A model generated the notes under the pieces. It had not been told where the DNA came from, made no database searches, and saw nothing but the letters and a program-made list of their open reading frames with translations. From Fragum whitleyi (taxonomy: Eukaryota; Mollusca; Bivalvia; Cardiida; Cardiidae), in NCBI GenBank assembly GCA_948146395.1, contig OX411549.1:34618693-34682692 (forward strand): 64,000 nt of DNA. Direction: 5' to 3'. A program made the translations under genes and the position numbers. Positions 1 through 12,557 of this stretch are shown here, in pieces (position 1 is the stretch's first letter; each line of letters starts with the position of its first letter).

Positions 1-472
1 CATATTTAATGGGGTTTTCTCACTCCCGCGACTTAGATCAAATTATGTTTACATGGTACTCTATAAATACAAGTCTGTGATGCCAATGTTTTCACCAAAA
101 CTTTTCCTTGCTTTCTCTAAATAAATATGTGTTAAATCGAAACCACTGAGCGTAATGCAGAATAAATTCCCATTTTTTAAAGAAAAAAGATACGTATATG
201 TCAACGATACACTTACATGTTATTCAAATAAAACAGTCAACAAAAAGGTACGTATTTGATGTAGGCATGACGCCATTTATAAGCCGTTTATTTGTTTGTT
301 AAATGTCTTTGAAATACCTTGCTTACTATAAATACTAGAATATTGGTTCGATTGCTAAGGCAATGCTTTTTCAGATGGAACTCATTGTTGTTTCTATTTG
401 TCGTTGCGTTTTTTTAATTTTCTTTTCTTAACGGTGTTAGTACATGTTTACTATAATATTAGAATGATAACT
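1..472. other. AT-rich DNA without recognised gene
   Basis: No gene, RNA or complete repeat is visible. The first 60 bases (TTTTCTCACTCCCGCGACTT and what follows) resemble short stretches near 5770-5810 and 21965-21995, so the left edge may be the end of a low-copy dispersed repeat. Confidence 0.4.
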
Positions 473-544
473 AAAAATAAATTAATAGTTAATTATTTGA
501 TTTTGTTGCAAACAAAATCAAATGATTAACTATTAATTTATTTT
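473..544. repeat. 34-bp-arm hairpin
   Basis: Two arms of about 34 bases (roughly 474-507 and 510-543) are reverse complements with about one mismatch, around a very short centre. All arms are AT-rich. It could be a small palindromic MITE or a stand-alone cruciform-prone sequence; no second copy is seen in the window. Confidence 0.7.
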
Positions 545-1676
545 TTTACTGGAAGCTGAAAGGGAAAGCCCTGTAACATACCATATGTTTGGGGCAGACA
601 AATTATAACTATCGGCTCTCATGTCAACGAATATCAGATGCAAACAGCGGCATAATAGCCACATAAAACCACACGTCAACCTATCTCCGCTTATCAAATT
701 TTTCTTTTCAGTTCTTTAAAGCATCGCGGTTACACAGGTATTAGCCCGATACGGAACATGTTATTTTTAAAAACCCTTTTCTAATAGGAAAATTCGTCAT
801 CTTATTAAAAAACGAGCATATCCTTACATTAAAAGGGTGCGATATCGTGATATATTTTATTATCTACATGTTCTTCAAACCGAACACGGGTAATGAATTT
901 AACATTGTTCAGTGCATGTATTTTGTTTTAAGATGTTCGCATTTGATCTAAATAATATCAATTTATTACCCAGGCTGATTTAAAATTAAATACAAAGACT
1001 GGCAATAATTACAAACCATACCAGTAAAATCGGTGACTTAAATCCTAGACAAGCAACTTTTACCCAATAGTTTTCATATGTTACATATTTTCTCAATCAT
1101 TTGAAATATTTTTTTCATAATAAACTCAAGCTTCTTTTCAAAGAAAATATATAAATCCACGAATTAGAAAATAACATGGACGTAATTACAATAAAAATAT
1201 GCAGTTGCTTATCAAATAAGATAAAAAGAATAAACACCAAGGACCAAAACATATAAAAATGTTGAAACAAATTCATAAACAAAAAATGTATTTTCTATTC
1301 GTTTTAAAAATCTGTCTCACTGGCTATGAAGTCACCCGTAAGTACATTAATCAAAAGAAGGGAAAGTGTTTAGACTCTGCCAAATTTTATTATAACCAAG
1401 GAGCGCCGTTACTTTTAGATAAAGGTAGACAAACGGATGGTGTTTACTGCTATGACAGCTTAACAATTAATTTTAGATTAAAAATTCAAACTTAATGAAA
1501 CCCCTAGTATATTTAGGTCGAACAGAAAAAAATAAGTAATATTAAGTTAATCGTAATGATTTTTTTTTTCTGTTTCTTATTTCGTCATATTGAACTGCAA
1601 TGATGGCTGAAAAAATATTCGTTAGAATCTAAGTAAAGACGCTAGAAATTAGATTTCTTGTATAATCAGCTCCTCG
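545..1676. other. AT-rich DNA without recognised gene
   Basis: Only short chance open frames are present (longest about 78 codons at 1259-1495, with no recognisable motif). No repeat shared with the rest of the window was found. Confidence 0.4.
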
Positions 1677-1784
1677 TTTAGGATAAAATAACGGTGCAAA
1701 CAGTTTTCCATTTATACCCCGCTTTGCACGCAAGCGCACGTGCAAAGCGGGGTACAATTGGAAAACTGTTTGCACCGTTTTGTG
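1677..1784. mobile_element. MITE-E copy 1 (palindromic)
   Basis: An almost fully palindromic element of about 108 bp. The left arm has ACGGTGCAAACAGTTTTCC and the right arm GGAAAACTGTTTGCACCG; the centre has CCGCTTTGCACG facing CGTGCAAAGCGG. The same core recurs at 9606-9722, 26475-26605 and 29739-29864, so it is a dispersed non-autonomous element. The outermost GTTCAGGATGA terminus seen in other copies is shortened here. Confidence 0.8.
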
Positions 1785-2717
1785 TTCGTAAACGAAAGGC
1801 TGAATATGGATGATTTATATGTATATTTTTTCCTCTCAAAAAGTATGGCGATTATGAATTTCAAGCTAAATATGGATCATTGCTACAATAATTGCAATAC
1901 ATTTTTAGTAAAAGCCGATTAAAAAAATGTCATAAACCTTAAATAGTGGGTTGGTAGTTCTAGAAAGAATTGTAAGTTTTTGATAAGGCCCTTCTTGGTG
2001 AACATAAATGTACTTTGCTCCTGTATCTGGTCATTAACGTGTCCATATTTCCTTTCTGTCTTTTGTATAAAATGTTTGGTCACGTTATACAGAAATCGGT
2101 TTGTTAATTAGGTCAAAGTAAGGAATAATCTCCTAGATTAAGCTTGATTCTTTGGTATCACCTTAGATTTTGGTAAAGACATGACACTAAGCACACAATA
2201 TGGACTATAGTGTTTGATATTTTCCCGTTTAACCAAAATTTTAAAGCATGTAAAAAGACTGTAACGTTTGACATTGTTCACAGATCAGTATTTAAGATAT
2301 CATTTTTTCTCCTTTACATTTATTAAAGTAATTGTGAAATCGGGTTTGGTCGCCTGCAAATACTGTCGTCGAGTTTTTGAATGTACATTTTGTAATTTGT
2401 ATTTGTATCTGTGTATGTTTGTTTGATTGTGTGTTTTTTATATGTTTGTTTTGTTGACCTTGAGTGAATATCTTTTCCAATTAGTTGTAACGAGAATCGG
2501 TTTGCAGTTCAAGTTACTGAAATAAAATGTCTATGTCCATGTAAGATGCGATACTTTTGTAGCAAACTTATAAATAATCTTTTCAGTGTGTAAGAATTTT
2601 TAAAACAAGTTAAATGCATGAAATATCAATAATGGCATAATGAACACACGTCAAACAAGAAGTAAGATGTAATACTGTAGGAAAGTTTGAAATTGTCGAG
2701 ACGAATGACTTTGGAAT
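1785..2717. other. AT-rich DNA without recognised gene
   Basis: No gene or window-internal repeat recognised. Short chance open frames only. Confidence 0.4.
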
Positions 2718-3075
2718 TTAAAGCCCTAATATGCGGTTACAGTAATACACCGCTATTGCGTTAACATTCGTTAAATAATTATTCTTGGTTCAGTCCTATG
2801 GAAGATGAGTTATATAAAATTACAAATCAATCGGCAAACGGCGGCTTTTCGGGAAAGGCATAATCTGACGTATACAGTAATATATGTAAATTTTGGTCAC
2901 GAGAAACACGCCCACGCGAAGGTGAGGTAGTGCGCTATATTGTCATTGAAGTCCGAAACGTTGCGGATCATAACAATTCATCAAAATAGGCCTATGTTTA
3001 AATCATCGCGTCACAATCATTTGCATTACGAAATATTGGAATGACAAAATCAAGCTTATCTTTGAGTATAATGCA
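2718..3075 (+). mobile_element. MITE-D copy 1 (3' truncated)
   Basis: Starts TTAAAGCCCTAATATGCGG and shares long blocks with 20671-21120 in the same orientation and with 3800-4241 in reverse. Shared blocks include AATCGGCAAACGGCGGC-like, GGTCACnnGAAA(T/C)ACGCCC, and TCATTTGCATTAC followed by AATATTGGAATGACA. The right-hand end seen in copy 3 is missing. No coding capacity is seen, so it is a non-autonomous element. Confidence 0.7.
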
Positions 3076-3642
3076 TTATATATAATATATATATATGAAC
3101 GAATAGAACAATCAATGTTGCTTTTATCCACCAATACGATTAAGTCTCAACTAAATAAGCGCCTTGCAAGGAAAGACTTAGCAGACTTGTTATATGCATT
3201 TTGCTAGCACTGGTATATAAAAATGCGCGTTTTCGTTAAACGCCGATTAATAAAATATCCGTTTACTTTAAAAGTATTTTGAAGAATAGTACATGAAAAT
3301 GATGTATTCATATTTATGTAAAATCTTAAGTGGGTAGGCTATTAATCAATTACATTTGATCTGCAAATTTTGTCAAACATCAGATCAAAAAGTTACATAT
3401 AAGAATTGATGATTGGGACATGTACCCTGCGATAATCCGCAATCTGCTTGTTTTGAAGAAATATAAATCCCATTCAATTCGTCATTATTTTTCACTTTGT
3501 TACAAATATACGGATTATGATATAACAAACACATGCTTCTGTGTAATATGATAAATGCACTACTACCGTGCTACATGAAAATGTCCTTTTAAACACACCC
3601 TGTCGTTGATTGCATTTATTGGTGCTGACAAAACTATGCTTA

Positions 3643-3757
3643 CAGTTGAGAAAATGTTGAAATTGACACTAATCTCATTGGAAAACCATTGTAAACTGTT
3701 CAGTCAGCGATCCATTCATTCATTCTAAACTCTCTCAAACCATTCAGAAAAACTGAA
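3643..3757 (+). mobile_element. MITE-A fragment
   Basis: Left terminal part only: CAGTTGAGAAAATGTTGAAA preceded by TA, then the family blocks CATTCATTCATTC and CTCAAACCATTCA. It breaks off just before the neighbouring MITE-D copy 2. Confidence 0.6.
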
Positions 3758-3799
3758 TTTTTTTGAAAATTTCCAGATTCGTAAATAATGCCTTATAAC

Positions 3800-4241
3800 T
3801 TAAAGCCCCCATCTGTGTTCGTGAACATTTCTTAATCGCAAGAAAATGATCTTAGACGACTATGTATACAAAAACTATTCTTTTATTCTCAAAGAAAAGC
3901 TTGAACTTGTCATTCCAATATTCGGTAATGCAAATGATTATGACGAGATGATCGAAACATAGGCCTAACTTGCTGAATATTTATGACCCGCAACATTTCG
4001 GACACCATTTTGAATACCGATCCTTTACCGCCTCTGCACGTGGGCGTATTTCACATGACCAAAATCTCATTTACATATTTACTTTATACGGCAGATTATG
4101 CGTGTCACGAATGCCGCCGTTTGTCGATTGATTTGTAATTTTTTATAACTCATTTTTCAAAAGACTAAATCAAGAAAAACTATTCAAAGAATATTCACGA
4201 AAGAGCAATTTTTTTACTCTTAACGCAGACTGGGACTTAAA
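3800..4241 (-). mobile_element. MITE-D copy 2 (inverted)
   Basis: Reverse-oriented relative of 2718-3075 and 20671-21120. The ends look like imperfect terminal inverted repeats: TTAAAGCCCCCATCTGTG on the left, and the reverse complement of the right end reads TTTAAGTCCCAGTCTGCG. Length is about 440 bp, no coding frame. Superfamily not assigned; the TTAA-like edge makes a TA or TTAA target possible. Confidence 0.7.
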
Positions 4242-5273
4242 AATCAATTAAAAGACAACTTTTACCTTATCTTCTTCTGACGAAATGCTTTTTTTTAAAT
4301 AAAAGTCAAGCATAACTCATTCCTTGAGGCGCGGCAAAGGTATTCATCTCGGAATATTATTGTTAACAGTATCTCTGCATAGTTTTTAAGTCTTTATATA
4401 TTTCTTAAGTAGCATCTTAGGTCCATTGATAGATCAGAAAGGTTGGGCTAATCTCGTTTAATCTCCAGATAGTTCAACTCCCTTTGTACATTAGTGTGTG
4501 TTTATCCCTCGGCCCTCAAACAATACGCTGTTTATATTATATAACAGGGACAACAAACCCAATATCAAACGGTAAAATTTTATCGTCTGACCCGGAGATC
4601 ATGTTTATGCCAAACACGTGGTACGATTTATAAAGAAAAAAAATAATTCCCACTGCTATTAATTTGATGTCTGTGAAAAGGGTGGCTTTATATTACTTAA
4701 TCCTTTCCGAAAATAATGTTAGATGGTGAAAAACGAATAAGTGGTAACAAATGACGACAATTTTATAAAGATACTTTAAAACTATAAAAAAAAAAAAAAC
4801 AGTAGAGTATACTTGAAACTGGCAGTGACTAGTTGTATCTAAATATACTTGCATCCCGTTGATATTTCGAGGGAAATTGATATTCGAAATACCAAAGCAT
4901 TGTATATTGAAGGGTATTGTTGAATTCCATGGTGGAGAGCATGTTGCGTCATTAGACAAAATGTCTTGGTCACGTGGTTTTGTCTTTGTGGAAACAGAAG
5001 TCCAATTTTTGTATACTTAGTTAATCTCTTAAAAAACCAACGTACCGGAATGTGAGAAATACTAATCTCTGTCTTGAAAGGTGTAGTTCAATTAAAATAA
5101 CATCAATGTCAAACTTATTTTTTTGTTTAAAAACAGTGGTTTTATAATCGAATCTTGGAAACTAAAAGAAGATATTAGATCTTAGAGTTAGCTAGATGTC
5201 CATATTTCTTAAAATAATTACATATTGTTAATAAATAAATAGAGGATATTGAATGAGTGGTCATTGAATACCG
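4242..5273. other. AT-rich DNA without recognised gene
   Basis: Contains a 12-base poly-A tract near 4788-4799 and chance open frames on the minus strand. No family or splice structure could be recognised. Confidence 0.4.
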
Positions 5274-5575
5274 AATTTATTAAACGAGTCATCTACAAAC
5301 AGATAAAAACGAGTTTTTATCTGTTTTAGATGACGAGTTAAATGAACTCGGTATTTTATGAGCACAAATTTGATATTCTATTTATAATATGACCTGATTT
5401 TTTTTGTGATAAACAGTGATTATAACACAAAAATTTATTATACGAGTCATCTACAAACAGATAAAAACGAGTTTTTATCTGTTTTAGATGACGAGTTTAA
5501 TAAACTCGGTATTTTATGAGCACAAATTTGATATTCTATTTATAATATGACCTGATTTTTTTTTGTGATAAACAG
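5274..5575. repeat. 158-bp tandem duplication, each unit with a hairpin
   Basis: Two nearly identical units with period 158 (GAGTCATCTACAAACAG at 5286 and 5444). Each holds an inverted repeat: AACAGATAAAAACGAG faces GTTTTTATCTGTTTTAGATG, so each can fold into a stem of about 30 bp flanked by CGAGT...ACTCG. Both units end with ATATGACCTGATT, a T run, then GTGATAAACAG. Confidence 0.85.
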
Positions 5576-6440
5576 ACGCAATTTAGGATAGTTACCGATT
5601 CAAGTAATTCCGCGGAACATATAACATAGTTTGCGAAATTACGGCAGCAAAAACCTTTTAACATGATTTTCACAACGAATATGTAAAATTGCTTTATCTG
5701 TTCTTATCTCATTTTCATAGTTATTCCACTAGTGTAATAACATCCGTGTAATATCAAAAATATTCAATGGGCTTATTTCACTCCAGCGACGTAGGTCATA
5801 CTATAATTGTTGTCAATGCATAAAGAGATTTCTAAGATATACCTTGTGTGTATTTTTTTTTTTTTTGGTATTTTTTTCTATCAATATATACACAAGAATA
5901 AAAAGTATTGCAACATCTAAATTGTGAAGATATAAAACTTTCTTAAATTCAGCCAAATATAAACCCCTAAGAACATGTGTGGAACATTATTGTGGTTGTC
6001 CAATTGGTGAACTACTACCTCCAATTCAAAATCTGGCATTGTTGTAACAGGTGCTGCAAGAGTAATGGCGGCATCTGTTTACAACGTCTGATCTAGGGTA
6101 CGACAAGATAGGCCAATGTCGTTTTTGCCGGTGCTTATGTATGTACAAGATATTGACCGTAAATTTATTTTTGATGACTACTCTTAGATTAGAGACAATG
6201 AACAAATTGAAATCTCTCCTAAAATATTGATCTCGTTGAAAACGTAAAAAAATGTAAAAAAAAAATTGAGATGAATAATAAAATCATACTGAACAGGCTT
6301 GAAAAGGTCGATCGATTTTTAATAAACTAAAATAATTATTTTAGATTTCTTCTAATCAATTTACGAAACGGCCCCTGATTTACCTATGCTCAATTTAGTA
6401 TTTTTTATTCTTGAATATTTGTTATAGAAGTTTCTTTTCG
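5576..6440. other. AT-rich DNA without recognised gene
   Basis: Holds T and A homopolymer tracts and a perfect short palindrome CTAAAATAATTATTTTAG near 6327-6344. Near 5770 a stretch resembles the first bases of the window. No gene recognised. Confidence 0.4.
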
Positions 6441-6775
6441 ATTCAGGCGAAACATTCTTATTCGTAAATAAATATCGTAAGTAAACATGCATTAGAAATG
6501 TAATTGGATAGATACCTAGTTAAAATCTTTGTTAAGGGTTGTCTCTTAGGGTTTCTTAAGGGGTTCAGACGAAACATTCTTTTTCGTAAATAAATATCGT
6601 AAGTAAACATGCATTAGAAATGTAATTGGATAGATACCTAGTTAAAATCTTTGTTAAGGGTTGTCTCTTAGGGTTTCTTAAGGGGTTCAGACGAAACATT
6701 CTTTTTCGTAAATAAATATCGTAAGTAAACATGCATTAGAAATGTAATTGGATAGAATCTTTGTTAAGGGTTTTC
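6441..6775. repeat. 122-bp tandem repeat, three units
   Basis: CGAAACATTCTT recurs at 6448, 6570 and 6692, a period of 122. Units are nearly identical through AAACATGCATTAGAAATG and GTCTCTTAGGGTTTCTTAAG. The third unit has lost about 15 bases (after TTGGATAGA) and decays into poly-A at 6787. No coding frame crosses the array. Confidence 0.9.
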
Positions 6776-6870
6776 TCGATTTTAAGATGAAAAAAAAAAA
6801 AAAACAAAAAAAAACCACACAAATAACGTGTACAAATTCTTAGACAATTCGACCAAAATGTTCTTTTAAA

Positions 6871-6874
6871 GAAA

Positions 6875-6957
<83 letters not shown>

Positions 6958-7002
6958 ATGAAGAAAGAAAGAAAGAAAGAAAGAAAGAGAGAAAGAAAGA
7001 AA
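6871..7002. repeat. (AAAT)n then (GAAA)n compound microsatellite
   Basis: About 22 uninterrupted AAAT units (6871-6959) pass directly into about 10 GAAA units (6960-7002). Replication slippage tract; no other role is supported. Confidence 0.95.
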
Positions 7003-7408
7003 AATAAGTCTTAATTGAAACCCCTCGCAGCAAGAAAATCTTCATCTTACATGAAGTACGTTATTTTTATGTAAGCATTTCCAACACGATATCCCACTTA
7101 CTGGCGCCTCTGGAGAAAACAACAACAACAACGAAAATATTGTGGTAGAGGGAAAACATCGGTTTTTATGTAGAGGGAAAACATCGGTTTTTATAAGCAT
7201 TTTTTTCCATTGACCTTCAAGTTTTCTCCCCAAAAGACGACGATTATATTTTCAAATTCCACAAACTTTAGATTGTCGTCTGTAACTTGTTTGAAATTGG
7301 TTCGGTCAAAATGTGTCTGATAAACGGGTTTAATTTTTTCTTAAAAGTAGTTTTTCTTACAACATAATATTTGATAAGAATGTGTGGATATTTTTTGTCT
7401 TGGTACAG

Positions 7409-7500
7409 TTGAAATTCCTTGAGAGACCACTTCTAAAAAGCGACCAATTTAATTAAGCGACCACTTTTATTAAGCGGTCATTAAAAAACGACATTTTACC
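7409..7500 (+). mobile_element. MITE-H terminal fragment
   Basis: Reads ACAGTTGAAATTCCTTGAGA, then GAGACCACTTCTAAAAAGCGACC and TTAAGCGACCACTTTTATTA. The AAGCGACCA motifs and the ACAGT edge match the terminus of the complete element at 23158-23874. Only one end is present. Confidence 0.6.
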
Positions 7501-7688
7501 GAGAACGAAATTACTTATTTTGATGAATATTCGCCCATTAATCCTTGTCATGCTGAATAAAAAACCTTGGTAAACTTATGTATAAATCAAAGTGCTGAAA
7601 GCTCTGTATTTACTAATTGTGAGCCAGCATTTGATTTTGAAAATATAATTTCTGGTTTAAAAAGGAAGATCAGGTGGTATGTACCAAG

Positions 7689-7716
7689 ATCAGACTGCAC
7701 ATATGTGCAGTCTGAT
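7689..7716. repeat. Perfect 28-bp palindrome
   Basis: The half-site ATCAGACTGCACAT is followed immediately by its exact reverse complement. The surrounding frame (7567-7917) is open for 116 codons, but its translation resembles nothing I recognise, so the palindrome is annotated alone. Confidence 0.9.
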
Positions 7717-8324
7717 GTTTGTCCATACTTCCTGTCAAAGCAGGAATATTCCGGGATCAGCATGGCAAGGGTTAACTTTTACTTTATATCAAGAAGAATT
7801 CAATCAAAGGAAGAAAGGTGTTTTCGTGAACTTGTCAATGGCAAAGCGAAAGATATCACATTTCTAAGTTGGGTTCGAGTATCCAAGATATTGATTGAAG
7901 GAAATGAAACGGTTTGATCCCCTTGGATCTTTTCTCTACAGAGACTATACGTAACAGCGCCAAAACCAAAGCTCTCCGGTTAAAGAGATTGACTCCGGCA
8001 TTCCTCAATAATCTTCCTTTATTTGGATAAAATGGCGAGCGATGTAAAATCAATTTATTTCGGGGCCGAAATCCTAGTTTGAAGTTTACATATAATTTAG
8101 TGGTATTTTGAGGGGATAATGTGTTAAAATGGCGAAATAACTGGACTAACGACTATGTTGTCTATCTAACGAGGGTGCCAATACGCAGGTCACACTGTTT
8201 AGTTTGATAAATGAGGGGGGATATATACCATATCATACATTAGTGCTACGTATTAAGCTATAAAATTCGTTTGAAAAGGCATCGCTTAAAAGCTATTCAT
8301 GAAAAAAGAGCATTTTACATAAGA

Positions 8325-8450
8325 GCGCGTAATAAGCGATATTTTAATACCTCCCTTATAATTTAAGACTCGCTCCATAGGCGATATCAAAATCATTCCA
8401 AAAACGTAACAAAATTATTCAACGTGTCAATTTCACGATGTTATTTACTG
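8325..8450 (-). mobile_element. MITE-A fragment
   Basis: The block order is TAAGCGATATT, ACCTCCCTT, GACTCGCTCC, ATCATTCCAAAA, then TGTCAATTTCACGATGTTAT ending in TTACTG. This is one half of a MITE-A copy, from the central palindrome to the terminus. Confidence 0.65.
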
Positions 8451-8571
8451 CTTTTTTGCTCAAAGAAATAGTTTTATCTAATCTGTCGTTTTTGCCCTTA
8501 CATCAAGTTAAAAGAGAAATGATTGGATTAACCCTAAAATTGAATGAGCAGATGAGGAAACATCTTCGCTT

Positions 8572-8964
8572 CAGTTAATTACATCGAGAAATTGAAAAGA
8601 TAAACGGTTTTGGAACGATTATTAAATGATTTCGGAATGAATTCATTGAGTGAGAGAAGCGAGTTTTGAGTGAAATTTAAGGGAGGTAATCAAATATCGC
8701 TTTCTTTGTTCAGGATGAACAAAATCATCGATATGTATTACCTCCCTGTGATAAAATATGTACGAAAGTTTTATAAATACCTTCCTATTTCTTCGAGACG
8801 CTTAAAGTTTCAATTATATCGGCGAAATCGCGATTTGGTTCTTGCTTTATTCTCTTTGAAGGTAGTTGTTGATCTTATACCTTTTAGTAATTTTAGAACG
8901 TGTTTGAATGGTTTGAGTGAGTGTTTGGAATGAATGAATGTCAATTTCACGCTGTTACTAACTG
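8572..8964 (+). mobile_element. MITE-A copy
   Basis: Full-length copy: starts CAGTTAATTACATCGAGAAA and ends TCACGCTGTTACTAACTG followed by TA. The interior carries GAGGTAAT...TATTACCTCC around a central hairpin. Termini, size (about 390 bp) and TA flank fit a Tc1/mariner-type non-autonomous element; no transposase is present. Confidence 0.8.
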
Positions 8965-9605
8965 TAGTCAAGGGTGATGCCCACTGCACCGCCCTTGGCC
9001 AGCAGAGATGAGAACAAACCAGTTCAAGTTGCAACTCAAAATAGTTGTGTCAACCACACGTGACCCTGATGTTGTCATGTGACCGGAAGTAGTTTGCATT
9101 TTGTTTCCACTTTTAATTGTTTTACCCCCATAATTAGAATTCATTGCTTATGAAAGAGGAACAAAACTTGAGTGCCAATATTGAGAGATCGAGCGAAATG
9201 AATGGCCCATTTAGACCACAATATGAAATGATATGCATACTAATATTTCTACATTTCAAGTGAATTCTTCCAAAGCTCTTAGGTGGGAATAAATCTATTT
9301 TTTTCATGCTGTGGCATACTTTTTTATGCTTTTGAATTATAACATATAAGAGAGTAGTAATTGATAACACGAAGGTATTAAACTTAAAATTTAATCTTAA
9401 ACTTAATTTTTGAATACGCTTCGCATATCCAAGGAGTGTGGTTAGGTTTTTAGTTTCATACCTCAATGAAATAACCAACAACTCTCTTAAACTCTTTAAT
9501 TGGAAGCCGCTATTGACTACCTGTCCTTTTCACGATTGGGGTGGGATAGGCGGATAGGTTTCCCGGGGTAGGGGTAAGCTACAAGCGGTTCTTCATGCTT
9601 ATCTG

Positions 9606-9722
9606 CCCTGCGTTTATTATGGAAAAAATGGTGCCAAATGTTTACAAATGATGCGGTCAAATGCGAAGCGGTGTATAATTTGCAAACAGTTTGAATCGTT
9701 TTGTCATACTGGATGCATAGCC
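9606..9722. mobile_element. MITE-E copy 2 (diverged)
   Basis: Right arm GCGGTGTATAATTTGCAAAC then CGTTTTGTCATACTGGATGC matches the other MITE-E copies; the left arm is eroded (CCTGCGTTTATTATGG). Confidence 0.6.
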
Positions 9723-9761
9723 AAAGTTGATTGTTGCTCCTATCTAGCAGTAAGTCCGACC

Positions 9762-10118
<357 letters not shown>

Positions 10119-10189
10119 AAGAAAAACAAAAAAAAAAAAAATAGATAAATAAAATCAACAACATATGATTGCGAACAATTTCAGATACA

Positions 10190-10620
10190 TTTAGAAAAAT
10201 TCTGAAATTGACAAGCATAGTGATTGTGGAATTGTTTTGGAATGATATTGAATGAGTGTGCGGAGCGAGCTGTGAATGCCATTTAAGGGAGGTAATGTAT
10301 TATCGCTAATCTCGTCCAAATTGGACAAACTTATCGATATTTTATCCCCCCCCCCCTTATGATAAATAATTCTACGCAAAATTTCCATAAAAAGGGTTTA
10401 CATGTGACGCTTCCAAAATAATTAAAAGAAATGAATTATTTTTTTCGATTTGAATGAAGTTTTTGAGCGTTGTGAACGATTTTATGATATTTTCAAATGG
10501 TTTCGGGGAGTTTCCAAATGGTTTGAGTGAGTGTTTGGAATGGATGAATTGAGAGTTAAGAGAGCGAATAAGAATGGTTTTGAATGGAATAAGTGTCATT
10601 TTCCTGATCTTTCAAACTGT
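10190..10620 (+). mobile_element. MITE-A copy (diverged)
   Basis: Family blocks are in order: GAAATTGACAAG, TTGAATGAGTGTGCGGAGCG, AAGGGAGGTAAT, TATCGCTAAT, TTATCGATATT, then GGTTTGAGTGAGTGTTTGGA and a weak terminus near 10600-10620. A C run sits where other copies have ACCTCCC. Older copy without clear terminal CAGT. Confidence 0.6.
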
Positions 10621-11267
10621 ATATGCGCGAGGTTAACGCTCAGGTCAGCTTGTGTTGCCGCTTATTGTTCACAATATACAACCTATTCTTGTCTTAAAAA
10701 AGCATTTTACTGTGAATCATTTTATGCGTAATTAATATATACAACAAGTAGTTTTTCCGTACATAAAAATATGATTTGCAAGTTTCCACGCACCCTCTTT
10801 CATCTGACACCCCTCCCCCCTTTTGATACACTCAAGATTACATTAAATTTATACGAGTAAGTTCAATTTAGTATGATATTGAATTAGTATCTTTTGTTTT
10901 TATTTTGTATATACAGTTTAGCGACTATGTCCTAGCCAAGTTTTTCTCCCCCTGCCATAAATCTAATTTGCCAGTTATAAGGTCATATGTTGTCAAGTTA
11001 CTGTTGGGCTTATCAGGGCAATAAATATCTTCCTTCCCTGCTCAACACCAGGTGTATGACAAAGAAGTATTTCAAGGTAATTGAAGATTTAGGTCTTTAA
11101 CACAAACACACATCTTCTGAACTAATTGTATATTTAAAGTTACCTTCAACATTTTTTTCATTTTTTTAACCCTTTTACTCACAAAAAATCTATCAATGAC
11201 TAATTAAACTATAAGGTGACATAAATAACAAGCCAGAAAAACTTCTTTTGGTGAAAAGAAAATAAGA

Positions 11268-12491
11268 GGACCTTGATGGTCATAGATCGCTCACCTGAGC
11301 TTCTTTGACCCCTGGGACATCACATTTATTAAAAACGCAGATGTCAAAATGGAGATTATATCTACATAAGATCAATACCATGGAATGTTTTCAGCCAAGA
11401 GCAAGACGGACATGCCTTTTTGCTCTTTGATTCTATGTAAAACAGGATGCACCCGGGTGGAGCCCAAATGTGACCCCAGGGTCTTGATATGAACAAACTT
11501 GGAAGAGGTCCATGACTTGATGCTACAAATGAAATATGAAAGCTGTCTGCCTTCTGGTTTCCGAGTAGAAGATTTTTTAAGCTTTCCTATTTTAACCCAT
11601 AGTGCTCAGATGAGCTAAAAGGGATGCGCCTCGGTGGAGCCCAAATATGACCCCAGGGTCTTGATATGAACAAACATGGTAGAGACCCACTAGATGATAT
11701 TACATACCAAATATGAAAGCTGTGTGCCCTCTGGTTTCGGAAAAAAGGTTTTGAAAGATTTTCGCTCTTTGATTCTATGTAAAAAGGGTTGGGCCCGGAT
11801 GGAGCCCAAATATGATCCTAGGGTCTTGATATGAACAAACTTGGTAGAGGTCCACTTGATGCTGCTATATACCAAATATGAAAGCTGTCTCCCTTCTGGT
11901 TTCAGAGAAGAAGATTTTTGAAGATTTTAATTTTTTCACCCTTCGTGCTCAGATGAGCTAAAAGGGAAGCGCCCGGGCAAGGCCAAAAAAATGACCCCAG
12001 GGTTTTCATATGAACAAACTTGGTAGAGGCCCACTAGGTGATGCTAAATACTAAATATGAAAGCTCACTGCCATCTGGTTTCAGAGAAGAAGATTTTTTA
12101 AGATTTTCGCTCTTTGATTCTATGAAAAAAGGGTTGTGCCTGGGTGGAGCCCATATATGACCTCAGGGTCTTGATATGAACAAACTTGGTAGAGGTCCAC
12201 TAGATGATGCTACATACCAAATATGAAAGCTGTCTGCCTTCTGGTCTCTGAGAAGATTTTTAAAGATTTTCATATTGTTACCCCTTTTGTTAATGGTAAA
12301 GTGAAAGCTTATGGTGGATTTCATTTATTTGAATAACTTCGGTAGAGCAACCCCCAAGGAACATCCCTGCCAAGTTTCATCAAGATTGGCTCACCGGTTT
12401 AGGAGTAAAAGATGTTTAAAGAAATTTCGGACGACGCACGACTGACGACGGACATTGCACGATCACAATAGCTCACCTTGAGCAGTTCGTG
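11268..12491 (+). repeat. AGCTCACC-type bivalve repeat with five ~175-bp units
   Basis: Begins AAGAGGACCTTGATGGTC...CGCTCACCTGAG and ends CACAATAGCTCACCTTGAGC. The middle is a tandem array: GGGTCTTGATATGAACAAAC or a close variant recurs about every 166-178 bp, near 11470, 11655, 11820, 12000 and 12165. Units end in TATGAAAGCTGTCTGCC and CTTCTGGTTT. I recognise this as a dispersed repeat type common in bivalve DNA; its transposition mode is not evident. A short copy of the same 5' part is at 63079-63235. Confidence 0.75.
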
Positions 12492-12557
12492 AATCATCAC
12501 ATTTGAATTTGGTGCTTTTTATGCCAAGCATCGATTTCCGATGAGGGGGCATCATGT

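Noticed and set aside
7567..7917. Plus-strand open frame, 116 codons
   Set aside because: No recognisable domain, no splice or promoter support, and it runs through a perfect palindrome; a single frame of this size is expected by chance in 64 kb.
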